This document shows positions 24,334 through 32,109 of a DNA stretch of 36,213 nt, piece after piece. This stretch comes from Bacteroidales bacterium. GTDB taxonomy: Bacteria > Bacteroidota > Bacteroidia > Bacteroidales > P3. Positions within the stretch are counted from its first letter, which is position 1. Every line of letters begins with the position of its first letter. Both the position numbers and the translations under genes were made by a program. The stretch lies in NCBI GenBank assembly GCA_031272245.1, contig JAISUE010000021.1, forward strand, positions 1 to 36,213. The letters run 5' to 3'. Under the pieces are notes generated by a model, which was given only the letters and a program-made list of their open reading frames with translations, did no database searches and had not been told where the DNA came from.

Positions 24334-26691
24334 ATGAAAATAAAACATTTGTTATTTGATTCCCGAAGATTTAATGAAGCAGAAGGAACTGCATTTTTTG
24401 CAATCACAACATCAAACAATGATGGTAAAAAATTCATAAATGAATTGTATAATAAAGGTGTGCGATATTTTGTTCTGCAAAAACCATTTGATACAACACC
24501 TTATCCTTTAGCAGAATTTATTTTTGTTTCAGACACAGTTAAAGCGTTGCAAGACATTGCTAAAAACAAACGAAATACACTTAAACATATACAAGTTGCG
24601 GCTATTACAGGTTCTAACGGGAAAACTTGTGTGAAAGATTGGGCTGTACAATTAATAGGTAATGATAAAAAACTGTGTTATACTCCCAAAAGCTACAATT
24701 CACAAATAGGCGTGCCTGTTTCTGTTTGGCAAATGGATAAAATAAATGATTTTTGTATTTTTGAAGTCGGTATATCTCAAAGCGGAGAAATGCAACAATT
24801 GGAAGAAATTGTCAAGCCAAACATTGGAGTTCTTACAAATATAACAGATGCTCATCAGGCAAATTTTTCATCTTATGAAACAAAATTAAAGGAAAAACTG
24901 TTACTTTTTACACATTGTAAATTACTTATTTTATGTAAAGAAAATTTTGATGTACAATTTATTAAACTCTATTTACCAAATGTTGATATTGTTGCTTGGA
25001 GTTGGCAGGATAAATTATCAAAACAAATTATAAATACTTTACCTTATTCCGACAGAGCAAGCCAAGAAAACGCTATTAATGCCTTCATGCTTTCAAAAGC
25101 AGCAGGAGTTAATGAAAAAAAATTATTTATTAGACTTAAACATCTTCATAAACTTGAACAGAGACTTGAAGTAAAATCGGCTATAAATAACTCTATTTTG
25201 ATAGATGATACTTATTCATCTAATTTAATTTCATTGGAAATAGCATTAGATTTTCTTAACAGTTATAATATTGCTTCAAACAACAATTCTTTTCAAACAA
25301 AACGAATAGCTATTCTTTCAGAAATGGAACAGGTCGGATTGCCACCAGAAAAAATAATAAAAAAAATAAATACTTTTCTTATAAATAAAAAAATAGACAA
25401 ATTCTATGCTATTGGAGAATCTTTCAGCCTGCATAAAAATTTACTAAGTGTGAATAGCGAAGTATTTAATAATGTTACTGAATGTATAAGTAAGTTAAAT
25501 ACTGCCACATTACACAATTCTATCATTTTAATAAAAGGTAGCAGAACAATGGCTCTTGAACGAATAAGTTTATTTCTTGAAGAAAAGACTCATGAAACAA
25601 AACTTGAAGTAAATCTTTCAGCTCTTATTGATAATGTACGCTATTTTCGTTCTCTACTTCAACCTCAAACTAAAATGATGTCAATGGTTAAAGCTTCTTC
25701 TTATGGTTGTGGAGGCTGGGAGGTAGCTTTGGCTTTGACAAAATCACAATCTGTGGATTATTTTGCAGTAGCTTATGCTGATGAAGGTGTAGAATTAAGG
25801 AACAAAGGATTAACTCAACCCATAATGGTTATGAATCCACAACCTGAATCCTTGGAACGTTTAATACAATACAAGCTTGAGCCTGAAATTTATTCAATAG
25901 AATTGCTGAAACTTTTAATTCAAACAACAAAATGTCCTGTAAATATTCATATCAAACTTGATACAGGTATGCATCGTTTAGGTTTAGAGCATAAAGATTT
26001 AAAAGAAGCTATTAAACTCTTACATTCATCTCCTAATATTAAAGTTTCATCTGTGTTCTCTCATCTTTTTGGAGCAGATAATCCCAATTTGGATAAATAC
26101 ACTCTAAAACAAATCTCTCTTTTTGAGTCAAACAGTCAGTTAATTCTTGACGCATTTGATTATAAACCTTTACGTCATCTTGCAAATTCTGCAGCTATTG
26201 TTCGTTTTCCTCAAGCTCATTATGATATGGTTAGAATTGGAATAGGAATGTATGGCATAGGTTGGAATGACGATTCTGTTAAACAGACTCCTGTATTAAG
26301 ACGGGTACATCGTTTAAGAACAACCCTTAATCAAATTCACACAGTAAAAGCAGGAGAAAGTGTTTCTTATAACCGTTCATTTATAGCTAAAAAGGATTCT
26401 CTTATAGGAGTTATTCCCATTGGTTATGCCGATGGATTAAATAGACATCTTGGAAATGGCAATTATAGCGTTTGGATAAATAATAAACCATGTCCAATTG
26501 TTGGAAATATTTGTATGGATATGTCAATGATAGATATAACCAATATAGAAAATGTCTCCATCAATCAGGAAGTAATAATTTTTGATGCAGAATATCCTGT
26601 TGAGATTATGTCTGAAGTTTTAGGAACTATAAGTTATGAAGTCTTTACCTCTATATCACAAAGAGTAAAACGAATTTATTATTATGAATAA
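24334..26691 (+). CDS. murF-alr: Bifunctional MurF ligase / alanine racemase
   Basis: A 785-residue fusion typical of Bacteroidota. The N-terminal half (about 1-415) is UDP-MurNAc-tripeptide:D-Ala-D-Ala ligase, with the Mur ATP loop GSNGKT at residues 93-98, YNSQIGVP and the NITDAHQANF block. The C-terminal half (about 420-785) is a PLP-dependent alanine racemase: the cofactor lysine is Lys453 in MVKASSYGCGG, the catalytic tyrosine is Tyr679 in VSYNRSF, and PIGYADGLNR and GNICMDMSMIDIT are conserved. Racemase makes D-Ala and, after D-Ala-D-Ala ligase acts elsewhere, the MurF half attaches the dipeptide to the wall precursor. All expected catalytic residues are present in both halves. Confidence 0.95.
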   Translation: MKIKHLLFDSRRFNEAEGTAFFAITTSNNDGKKFINELYNKGVRYFVLQKPFDTTPYPLAEFIFVSDTVKALQDIAKNKRNTLKHIQVAAITGSNGKTCVKDWAVQLIGNDKKLCYTPKSYNSQIGVPVSVWQMDKINDFCIFEVGISQSGEMQQLEEIVKPNIGVLTNITDAHQANFSSYETKLKEKLLLFTHCKLLILCKENFDVQFIKLYLPNVDIVAWSWQDKLSKQIINTLPYSDRASQENAINAFMLSKAAGVNEKKLFIRLKHLHKLEQRLEVKSAINNSILIDDTYSSNLISLEIALDFLNSYNIASNNNSFQTKRIAILSEMEQVGLPPEKIIKKINTFLINKKIDKFYAIGESFSLHKNLLSVNSEVFNNVTECISKLNTATLHNSIILIKGSRTMALERISLFLEEKTHETKLEVNLSALIDNVRYFRSLLQPQTKMMSMVKASSYGCGGWEVALALTKSQSVDYFAVAYADEGVELRNKGLTQPIMVMNPQPESLERLIQYKLEPEIYSIELLKLLIQTTKCPVNIHIKLDTGMHRLGLEHKDLKEAIKLLHSSPNIKVSSVFSHLFGADNPNLDKYTLKQISLFESNSQLILDAFDYKPLRHLANSAAIVRFPQAHYDMVRIGIGMYGIGWNDDSVKQTPVLRRVHRLRTTLNQIHTVKAGESVSYNRSFIAKKDSLIGVIPIGYADGLNRHLGNGNYSVWINNKPCPIVGNICMDMSMIDITNIENVSINQEVIIFDAEYPVEIMSEVLGTISYEVFTSISQRVKRIYYYE

Positions 26692-26705
26692 ATAATAATT
26701 ACTAT

Positions 26706-28148
26706 TTAGTCTATCGCAGATACTATTTTATAGTTTTTTATTTGATAAACGGATGTTCTTTTGTTTTGATAACCTGTATTTTCGTTTCGTCTTTCAAAGT
26801 AAAAAGGATGTATCATTTTTAAGACTTTAACGGTATTTGGTTCATTTATAAAATCATCTCCGCCGTCTATCAATGCAGGAATAAAGTAAGCAATTATATC
26901 GTAACCTAATGATGCGTATATTTTATCAGGTTCATTTTTGAAATGTTTGCGATATTCTTTAACAAAATCAACAAAATTTGCATTGGTATAGTCATTAAGG
27001 TAACTTAATAGAAAGTGAAAATTAAATTGTTGCAATAATGAAAAATCCATAAAAGTTAAATCTAACCATTCATAAGGACCAAAAAGAGTAATGTTATTTT
27101 CTTTTTTATTAGAAAGTTTTCCTAATAAATCTTTTATGTATGATTCATTTTGTGTTCCATTAGTTTGTCTTACAAGAGAAATAACTATATTCTGCTTACC
27201 CTTTACAACTTTTTCTGTAATGCGGTTAGCAAACTTATTATAATCTATTATTGTCCATGATATATTATCTTTTTCAAAAAGCTGCTTATAATATGCAACT
27301 ATTGGTTTTTCTTCAGAGGTGTTGCTATGAATAAGAGTAATATTTGGATTGTCAAAATGAGATCTAATATAACGAATAGTCGTTTCTACTTCTGTGGCAG
27401 CGGAAGGTTGTATTTTAAAAACCTGATTATTATTAAGTATTGCAAGATTTTGACTCATGGGATTTATTATAGGTATTTTTGTTTTCTGAGCAAATTCTGC
27501 ACAAACTTCAAAAGGTTGTTTTAACAACAAAGGTATAAGAAGATTCATCTCCCGCATTTCCTTGTTATTTAATACTCTTTTCATTTCATCAACATCATTT
27601 TCCCCTATGTCATAAACATAAAGAGAAACATTATAACCTGCTTTTTCCAATCTATCAAGTGCAATTCTTGCCCCTTCGTAAAAAGTTATGTACTCAAAAC
27701 TTTTGTATTCTTTTTTTCGTTTTTCATTTATATTAAAATTATCAAACCCCATTTCACTTATTTTATCATAATAAAGAGGTAGAAACATAGCAATATTCAA
27801 ATGTTTGTTTTTTGGATAACTTTTTTTTAAGATCGATGTTTGAAGTTTAGTATCCTGTTCTATATTTCTTTTTGTTATTTTTGATTCTGTAATGAGAAGT
27901 TTTTTATTTCGAATAGTTATAGGTATTTTTATTTTTTGTCCAACTTTCAAATTTTCGGCAGAAAGTCCCGGATTTATTTCTATTATATCTGCCTCTTTCA
28001 AAAAATAATTTCTTGATATGCGATAAAGATTTTCTCCTGCTGTAACGCTGTGCCAACCATAAGTTATATCGTCATTTGTTTGACCAACAACCGTATTTAT
28101 TGATAATAAAACAAAACAACATATTAAACACAGTATTTTATATTTCAT
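26706..28148 (-). CDS. LysM domain plus type 1 periplasmic-binding-fold protein
   Basis: After a signal peptide (about 1-22, ending VVGQ) a LysM domain (about 30-76: WHSVTAGENLYRISRNYF, ADIIEINPGL, LKVGQKIKIP) should hold the protein to peptidoglycan. From about residue 115 the sequence resembles the Leu/Ile/Val-type receptor fold (IAMFLPLYYDKI; ARIALDRLEKAGYNVSLYVYD; LLIPLLLKQPFEVCAEFAQ; IPIINPMSQN; KIYASLGYDIIAYF). No transporter is adjacent. The combination is known in Bacteroidota annotations but its ligand and role are not. It converges with murF-alr at a distance of 14 bases, with no clear terminator between. Confidence 0.82.
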   Translation of the reverse strand: MKYKILCLICCFVLLSINTVVGQTNDDITYGWHSVTAGENLYRISRNYFLKEADIIEINPGLSAENLKVGQKIKIPITIRNKKLLITESKITKRNIEQDTKLQTSILKKSYPKNKHLNIAMFLPLYYDKISEMGFDNFNINEKRKKEYKSFEYITFYEGARIALDRLEKAGYNVSLYVYDIGENDVDEMKRVLNNKEMREMNLLIPLLLKQPFEVCAEFAQKTKIPIINPMSQNLAILNNNQVFKIQPSAATEVETTIRYIRSHFDNPNITLIHSNTSEEKPIVAYYKQLFEKDNISWTIIDYNKFANRITEKVVKGKQNIVISLVRQTNGTQNESYIKDLLGKLSNKKENNITLFGPYEWLDLTFMDFSLLQQFNFHFLLSYLNDYTNANFVDFVKEYRKHFKNEPDKIYASLGYDIIAYFIPALIDGGDDFINEPNTVKVLKMIHPFYFERRNENTGYQNKRTSVYQIKNYKIVSAID

Positions 28149-28180
28149 ATTTTGCTATAAATTAATATTTTTCATTTTGA

Positions 28181-28188
28181 CAAAAGTA
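28181..28188 (-). promoter_or_regulatory. -7 box of the LysM gene
   Basis: The reverse strand reads TACTTTTG, 32 bases before the start codon at 28148 and just past the iorB terminator. Confidence 0.5.
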
Positions 28189-28206
28189 CTAAAACTTTAT
28201 TATAAC

Positions 28207-28242
28207 AAAAAGGCTGTTTTTAAATGTAAAAACAGCCTTTTT
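28207..28242 (-). terminator. iorB terminator
   Basis: AAAAAGGCTGTTTTT (28207-28221) and AAAAACAGCCTTTTT (28228-28242) form a perfect 15-bp stem with a 6-base loop, the strongest hairpin in the window. It lies between the end of iorB and the LysM gene promoter. Confidence 0.92.
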
Positions 28243-28248
28243 GATGTA

Positions 28249-28285
28249 AAAATCTTTATTTTCAGAGTATAAAACAATGATTTTT
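28249..28285. repeat. Dispersed AT-rich intergenic repeat, copy at iorB 3' end
   Basis: The segment shares AAAATCTTTATTTT, ATAAAACAA and GATTTTT in the same order and spacing with 33387-33423 (about 31-32 of 37 bases). Its inner part, TATTTTCAGAGTAT-N5-AATGATTTTT, recurs at 22996-23024. It sits just downstream of the iorB stop codon. Confidence 0.55.
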
Positions 28286-28298
28286 ATGTGAATAATGC

Positions 28299-28883
28299 TT
28301 ACATTGTAGTATCTGCAACTGCACGTCCTGCTCTTAAAGCATTGATATTGGCATTAACAACACTTTCTCCTTTGCGACCAAAGCTTTCTTTAACTGCATT
28401 TTCCAATTTATCCAAATCTATTTTTAAATACTTTGATGCAGCACCAAGTACAACCATATTTGTTCCTTTTGGATTACCTGCTTCTTTTGCAATAGAATCT
28501 GCATCAAAAAGAATATGATTCTTTATTTTCTTAAATTCTTCAAATATAATTTCTTTATTTGGATAATTTGGAATGTTTATAAATGGATTATTATTTGAAA
28601 TTATCCATCCTGTTTCCTTATTTAAGAACGGTAAATAGCGTAAAGCTTCCATAGGTTCAACAGAAAGTATAATATCACATTGTCCTTTTGGTATTAAATC
28701 TGAATCAATAGGGTTATCAGATAAACGCAAATGGGATTGTACATCACCACCCCGTTGGCTCATTCCGTGAGTTTCACTTTGTTTCATATACATTCCCATA
28801 TCCAAAGCCGCTTTGGATATTATTGCAGCAGAAGATAATGCTCCCATACCTCCTACTCCACATAAAATAATATCTATTTTCAT
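28299..28883 (-). CDS. iorB: Indolepyruvate:ferredoxin oxidoreductase, beta subunit
   Basis: The 194-residue protein is the gamma-domain-like subunit of an enzyme that oxidises arylpyruvates from aromatic amino acids to aryl-acyl-CoA, reducing ferredoxin. The N-terminus has the nucleotide-binding-like GVGGMGALSSAAII, then SETHGMSQRGGDVQSHLRL and DIILSVEPMEALRY, all typical of IorB. Its partner IorA, with the TPP and ferredoxin domains, is normally encoded directly upstream; the upstream gene here is an unrelated secreted protein. It is transcribed alone, from a predicted promoter at 28951 to the strong terminator at 28207. Confidence 0.92.
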   Translation of the reverse strand: MKIDIILCGVGGMGALSSAAIISKAALDMGMYMKQSETHGMSQRGGDVQSHLRLSDNPIDSDLIPKGQCDIILSVEPMEALRYLPFLNKETGWIISNNNPFINIPNYPNKEIIFEEFKKIKNHILFDADSIAKEAGNPKGTNMVVLGAASKYLKIDLDKLENAVKESFGRKGESVVNANINALRAGRAVADTTM

Positions 28884-28915
28884 TGTCTTTTAATTTATTT
28901 TTATGTTAAAAAAAA

Positions 28916-28947
28916 CTGTTAAACATTATAATTTTAATGTTTAACAG
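28916..28947 (-). terminator. Hairpin plus T run upstream of iorB
   Basis: CTGTTAAACATT (28916-28927) and AATGTTTAACAG (28936-28947) form a perfect 12-bp stem with an 8-base loop. Read on the reverse strand it is followed by seven T residues, the form of an intrinsic terminator for the T9SS protein gene. The predicted iorB -7 box lies just before it, so it may instead be the 5' end of the iorB mRNA. Confidence 0.7.
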
Positions 28948-28950
28948 ATG

Positions 28951-28958
28951 CAAAGATA
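28951..28958 (-). promoter_or_regulatory. Candidate -7 box of iorB
   Basis: The reverse strand reads TATCTTTG. Transcription would begin near 28945, at the foot of the hairpin 28916-28947. No convincing -33 box is visible. Confidence 0.4.
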
Positions 28959-29034
28959 TTAAAACTTTTAATTTTAATATTAACTATAAATCATTTGTCT
29001 GCACTTCTTCCAAACAAAACTACAATTTCTATTA

Positions 29035-30003
29035 TTATTGTTTAACTATTTTTTTACCACCTATAAATTTACCATTAGATGAAATGATTTGTAGCATATA
29101 AATACCTTTGGGTAAGAACCGCATATCTATTATGTTTTGTTTAACATTTATTTCTTTATTTAGTACTGCCCTATTGTTTATGTCATATAATAATATTGAC
29201 CCTTGCAAATACTCTTCAAATTCAATGTTTAATATGTTTTTAGTCGGATTAGGATAGATAGTTACTTTGTTTTCATCAATAACTGTTTTATTTATAGAAT
29301 TGTTACAGGTATCAATATAAACAGTATCATATATAGTGATATATGTTGTATCGTGAATATAAATAGTATCATAAATGTAAACAGTATCATGAATGTAAAC
29401 AGTATCATTTGTTAAAGAATCCAAATTGCAATCAATTTTCTCCTGCAAATTAGTAAATACACTCCAAGAAGAATTAGACTGATAAAGTGCAAAGCTACCA
29501 CAAGGCACATAAACATGAATATTCAATGCTACTCCATCAAAAGTAGTTGAAGAAATTATAGGAGGAATTATCGCATTTACGTTGATAGTTGTAAGCAACG
29601 CACAGTTTGTAAAGACATAATTTCCTATTGAAGTTACAATTTCAGGAATTGTTATTGTCTTTAACAAACTGCAATGAGTGAAAACACCATCTCCAATTGA
29701 AGTAATGGTATTTGGTAAATCTATTTTTTCAAGTTTATTCAATCTACTAAATGCTCCATTTCCTATTGTAGTAACTCCATCCTCAACTATGGCATGTGTT
29801 ATTATATCTTTGTGAGCATACCATGGTTTGCTATTCCAAGTATAATTAAGCATTGCTCCTGTTCCATTTATAGTTAGCAAGCTATCGCTTGTTACTTGCC
29901 AATTTAGAATGCCACTTGTGCCGGAAGCTATCACTGTTTGGCTTTTTACATTTGTTGCATTTAATCCACATAAGAATAATGCTATAGTCATAAATCTTTT
30001 CAT
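29035..30003 (-). CDS. BspA-like leucine-rich-repeat protein with T9SS sorting domain
   Basis: The 322-residue protein has a signal peptide (about 1-21), an N-terminal segment with LTINGTGAMLNY, and BspA-type LRR_5 repeats (about 75-165; AFSRLNKLEKIDLPNTITSI, then VFTHCSLLKTITIPEIVTSI and VFTNCALLTTINV). VYVPCGS (164-170) closes the repeats. A linker at 200-231 repeats D-T-V/I/T-Y-I five times. The C-terminal 75 residues are a type A sorting domain for type IX secretion (TIYPNPTKN, then LPKGIYMLQII and a final KKIVKQ). The protein should be exported across the outer membrane and anchored or released. Similar proteins bind host matrix or other cells, but the target here is unknown. The remnant at 10802-11199 is a dead relative. 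Confidence 0.9.
   Translation of the reverse strand: MKRFMTIALFLCGLNATNVKSQTVIASGTSGILNWQVTSDSLLTINGTGAMLNYTWNSKPWYAHKDIITHAIVEDGVTTIGNGAFSRLNKLEKIDLPNTITSIGDGVFTHCSLLKTITIPEIVTSIGNYVFTNCALLTTINVNAIIPPIISSTTFDGVALNIHVYVPCGSFALYQSNSSWSVFTNLQEKIDCNLDSLTNDTVYIHDTVYIYDTIYIHDTTYITIYDTVYIDTCNNSINKTVIDENKVTIYPNPTKNILNIEFEEYLQGSILLYDINNRAVLNKEINVKQNIIDMRFLPKGIYMLQIISSNGKFIGGKKIVKQ
29311..29406 (-). repeat. In-gene tandem repeat coding for a DTVYIH-type linker
   Basis: Five units of about 18 bases (with one 24-base unit) encode DTVYIH, DTVYIY, DTIYIH, DTTYITIY and DTVYID. Bases differ between units more at third positions than the protein does, so the peptide pattern seems to be kept by selection. 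The units lie between the leucine-rich repeats and the sorting domain. Confidence 0.8.
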
Positions 30004-30031
30004 AATAAATAAATTTTTATATTTTAGACTG

Positions 30032-30039
30032 CAAAATTA
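30032..30039 (-). promoter_or_regulatory. -7 box of the T9SS protein gene
   Basis: The reverse strand reads TAATTTTG, 28 bases before the start codon at 30003. Confidence 0.5.
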
Positions 30040-30196
30040 CTATAACAAACCACGGCTATAAATACCTAAAAATAGTGAAATCTATAAATATAAAAGATGT
30101 GTATAAGTAGAAAATTTATGTTTTCAGCAAAAACTGAGTCTTTATTTTTACTATTATTTTAAGATTTTCAATGGAAAGGTATGAAAATCAAGTTTT

Positions 30197-31264
30197 TTAC
30201 TCCATATTATAACGAGTAAATAAATTTTCTTTTGTTATTTTAAGAGGATTTTGCTCAAACCATTTGAGAAATTCGTTATACAGTTTGCTATTATCCTTTA
30301 TCCATTTAGCACTTTCTGCAGACGAAGCAGACGAAAACAACCAATAATTATAAGCATCAAAATAACCTTTGGCTATTAAAGTTTTGTGATAATCAAATAC
30401 TACGTTATGAAAATCTTTTGTCGTTCTATACAATTCTGCAATAAACCGTTTTCTAATGCGAATTAGAGAACTTAAATCTAAATAACGCTCGCCATTACAT
30501 GCTTTAAGCATTGCTTGCTTGTAATAATCAGGAAAAAGGTTATGTCTTTCATAAGAATCAGAATAAAGAATAGTAGGATTATAAAAATCAACAGCTATTT
30601 CATCTCGATTTAAAATTATTTCTGTACAAAAAACATCAAATATCTGTTTAGATACATCTTTACTTCGTTCCGTCCCTTTTTCTAAATTCATAAATATTTC
30701 TCCAAACATTACCGCCCAAACTTCTTCTGTTGAAGATAGATAAATTTGTGTTGCACAATAATAATTGGAAGGATAATCCGGTTGAACGTCTATTCCTTTT
30801 TCATAATAAAAAAGAGCGTCTTTATAATTTTTTTGTTTGTAGGCAATGTTTCCAAGTTCTAAATACAGACATCCTGCGTTAGGAAATCGTTTTAATCCAT
30901 CATTATAAGTACTAACCGCTTTACCTATTTTGCCCATTTCATAATAAGCATTACCCAACAACTGATAAAAATCAGATGTCGCACTAACTTCTAAAATCAA
31001 AGGTTCTAATACTTTAACTACATCTTTGTAATCAGTTAATTTGTAGTTACACCGTGCAAGTTCAAATGAATATTTAAACAAATCTGCTCCATTGTTTAAC
31101 GCTTTATTCAATGCTGTACGTGCATAAACGTATTCTCCTTTGTCAATCATTTTTATTATACTGTCAAAACGACTGTCTTTTATTGTATCTTTTTTGTCAT
31201 TTTGTGCGGCAATAAATTGTGCAATAATTAAAAACAAAATAAAAATAAGGCTTATTTTTTTCAT
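30197..31264 (-). CDS. Secreted tetratricopeptide-repeat protein
   Basis: A signal peptide (about 1-20, LFLIIAQFIAAQ) precedes a helical protein of 355 residues. Three to four TPR units lie in about residues 40-190 (YVYARTALNKALNNGADLF; FYQLLGNAYYEMGKIGKAV; CLYLELGNIAYKQKNYKDAL). The C-terminal half (190-355) is helical without a recognised domain. TPR proteins are scaffolds, and no partner is evident from context. It is followed by the T9SS protein gene 190 bases downstream, which has its own promoter. Confidence 0.8.
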   Translation of the reverse strand: MKKISLIFILFLIIAQFIAAQNDKKDTIKDSRFDSIIKMIDKGEYVYARTALNKALNNGADLFKYSFELARCNYKLTDYKDVVKVLEPLILEVSATSDFYQLLGNAYYEMGKIGKAVSTYNDGLKRFPNAGCLYLELGNIAYKQKNYKDALFYYEKGIDVQPDYPSNYYCATQIYLSSTEEVWAVMFGEIFMNLEKGTERSKDVSKQIFDVFCTEIILNRDEIAVDFYNPTILYSDSYERHNLFPDYYKQAMLKACNGERYLDLSSLIRIRKRFIAELYRTTKDFHNVVFDYHKTLIAKGYFDAYNYWLFSSASSAESAKWIKDNSKLYNEFLKWFEQNPLKITKENLFTRYNME

Positions 31265-31283
31265 TGTATGTAAAATTTTAAGG

Positions 31284-31291
31284 CAAAAATA
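31284..31291 (-). promoter_or_regulatory. -7 box of the TPR protein gene
   Basis: The reverse strand reads TATTTTTG, 19 bases before the start codon at 31264 and 10 bases past the trmB stop. Confidence 0.5.
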
Positions 31292-31300
31292 GAAAAAATC

Positions 31301-31969
31301 TTATATTATAATTTTAAATTCAATATATGTTATGGGTTTTCCTGTTGCCAAATACATAATCTCATAAAAAGTTTGTATTTCTTTTACTTCCAAATAATCT
31401 TTTTCAGCATAAAGGTCATTTGTATGAAAAATCACATTATATTTTTGTGGCAACAAAACTTCATTTAGAGTATAGTCATACAAATCGTTACTGTCTGTTT
31501 TAAGATGAATAATGGATTCGGGCTTAAGAATTTTGGAATAAAGTGCGAGAAAACGTGGAGAAGTGAGCCGTTTATTTGGCTTTTTCAATTGAGGATCAGG
31601 AAAAGTAATCCATATTTCATCTACTTCATTAGCTGCAAAAAAATGTTCAATTAGTTGAATGTGTGTGCGAATAAAAGCTACATTTGTCATATTTTCTTCA
31701 TTTGAAGTCTTACATCCCCGCCACATTCTTGCTCCTTTTATATCTAATCCGATAAAATTTTTGTACGGATATTTTTTTCCAAGTCCTATTGTGTATTCTC
31801 CTTTTCCACAACCAAGTTCAAGTACAATCGGATTCTCGTTATTAAAAAACTCAGACCTCCATTTTCCTTTTAAGTCAAAGCCTGTAGTTAAAAGATCGTT
31901 GTAAGTACATTGAAACATATTGTTAAAAAATTTGTTTTCAGCAAAACGTTGTAGTTTATTTTTAACCAT
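31301..31969 (-). CDS. trmB: tRNA (guanine-N7-)-methyltransferase
   Basis: Methylates G46 in the variable loop of tRNA using S-adenosylmethionine. The 222-residue protein has the cofactor-binding VLELGCGKGEYT at about residues 49-60, FIGLDIKGARMWRG (motif II), and the family-specific ITFPDPQLKKPNKRLTSPRF block that includes the catalytic Asp. The C-terminus ends shortly after the conserved ETFYE-like segment (QTFYEIMYLATGKPITYIEFK). Length is normal. It is transcribed alone from the -7 box at 32016. Confidence 0.95.
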   Translation of the reverse strand: MVKNKLQRFAENKFFNNMFQCTYNDLLTTGFDLKGKWRSEFFNNENPIVLELGCGKGEYTIGLGKKYPYKNFIGLDIKGARMWRGCKTSNEENMTNVAFIRTHIQLIEHFFAANEVDEIWITFPDPQLKKPNKRLTSPRFLALYSKILKPESIIHLKTDSNDLYDYTLNEVLLPQKYNVIFHTNDLYAEKDYLEVKEIQTFYEIMYLATGKPITYIEFKIII

Positions 31970-32015
31970 AATAATTTATTATCTTAATAAGATATGTTGT
32001 TATATTTTGAACAAA

Positions 32016-32023
32016 CAAAAATA
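32016..32023 (-). promoter_or_regulatory. -7 box of trmB
   Basis: The reverse strand reads TATTTTTG, 46 bases before the start codon at 31969. Confidence 0.5.
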
Positions 32024-32109
32024 CTATTTCTCAATAAATGATAATTTTAACCGTGTGGATAAACAATTTTTAATTATAGATTAAATAATTGAAAAAAAAT
32101 ATTTTACAC

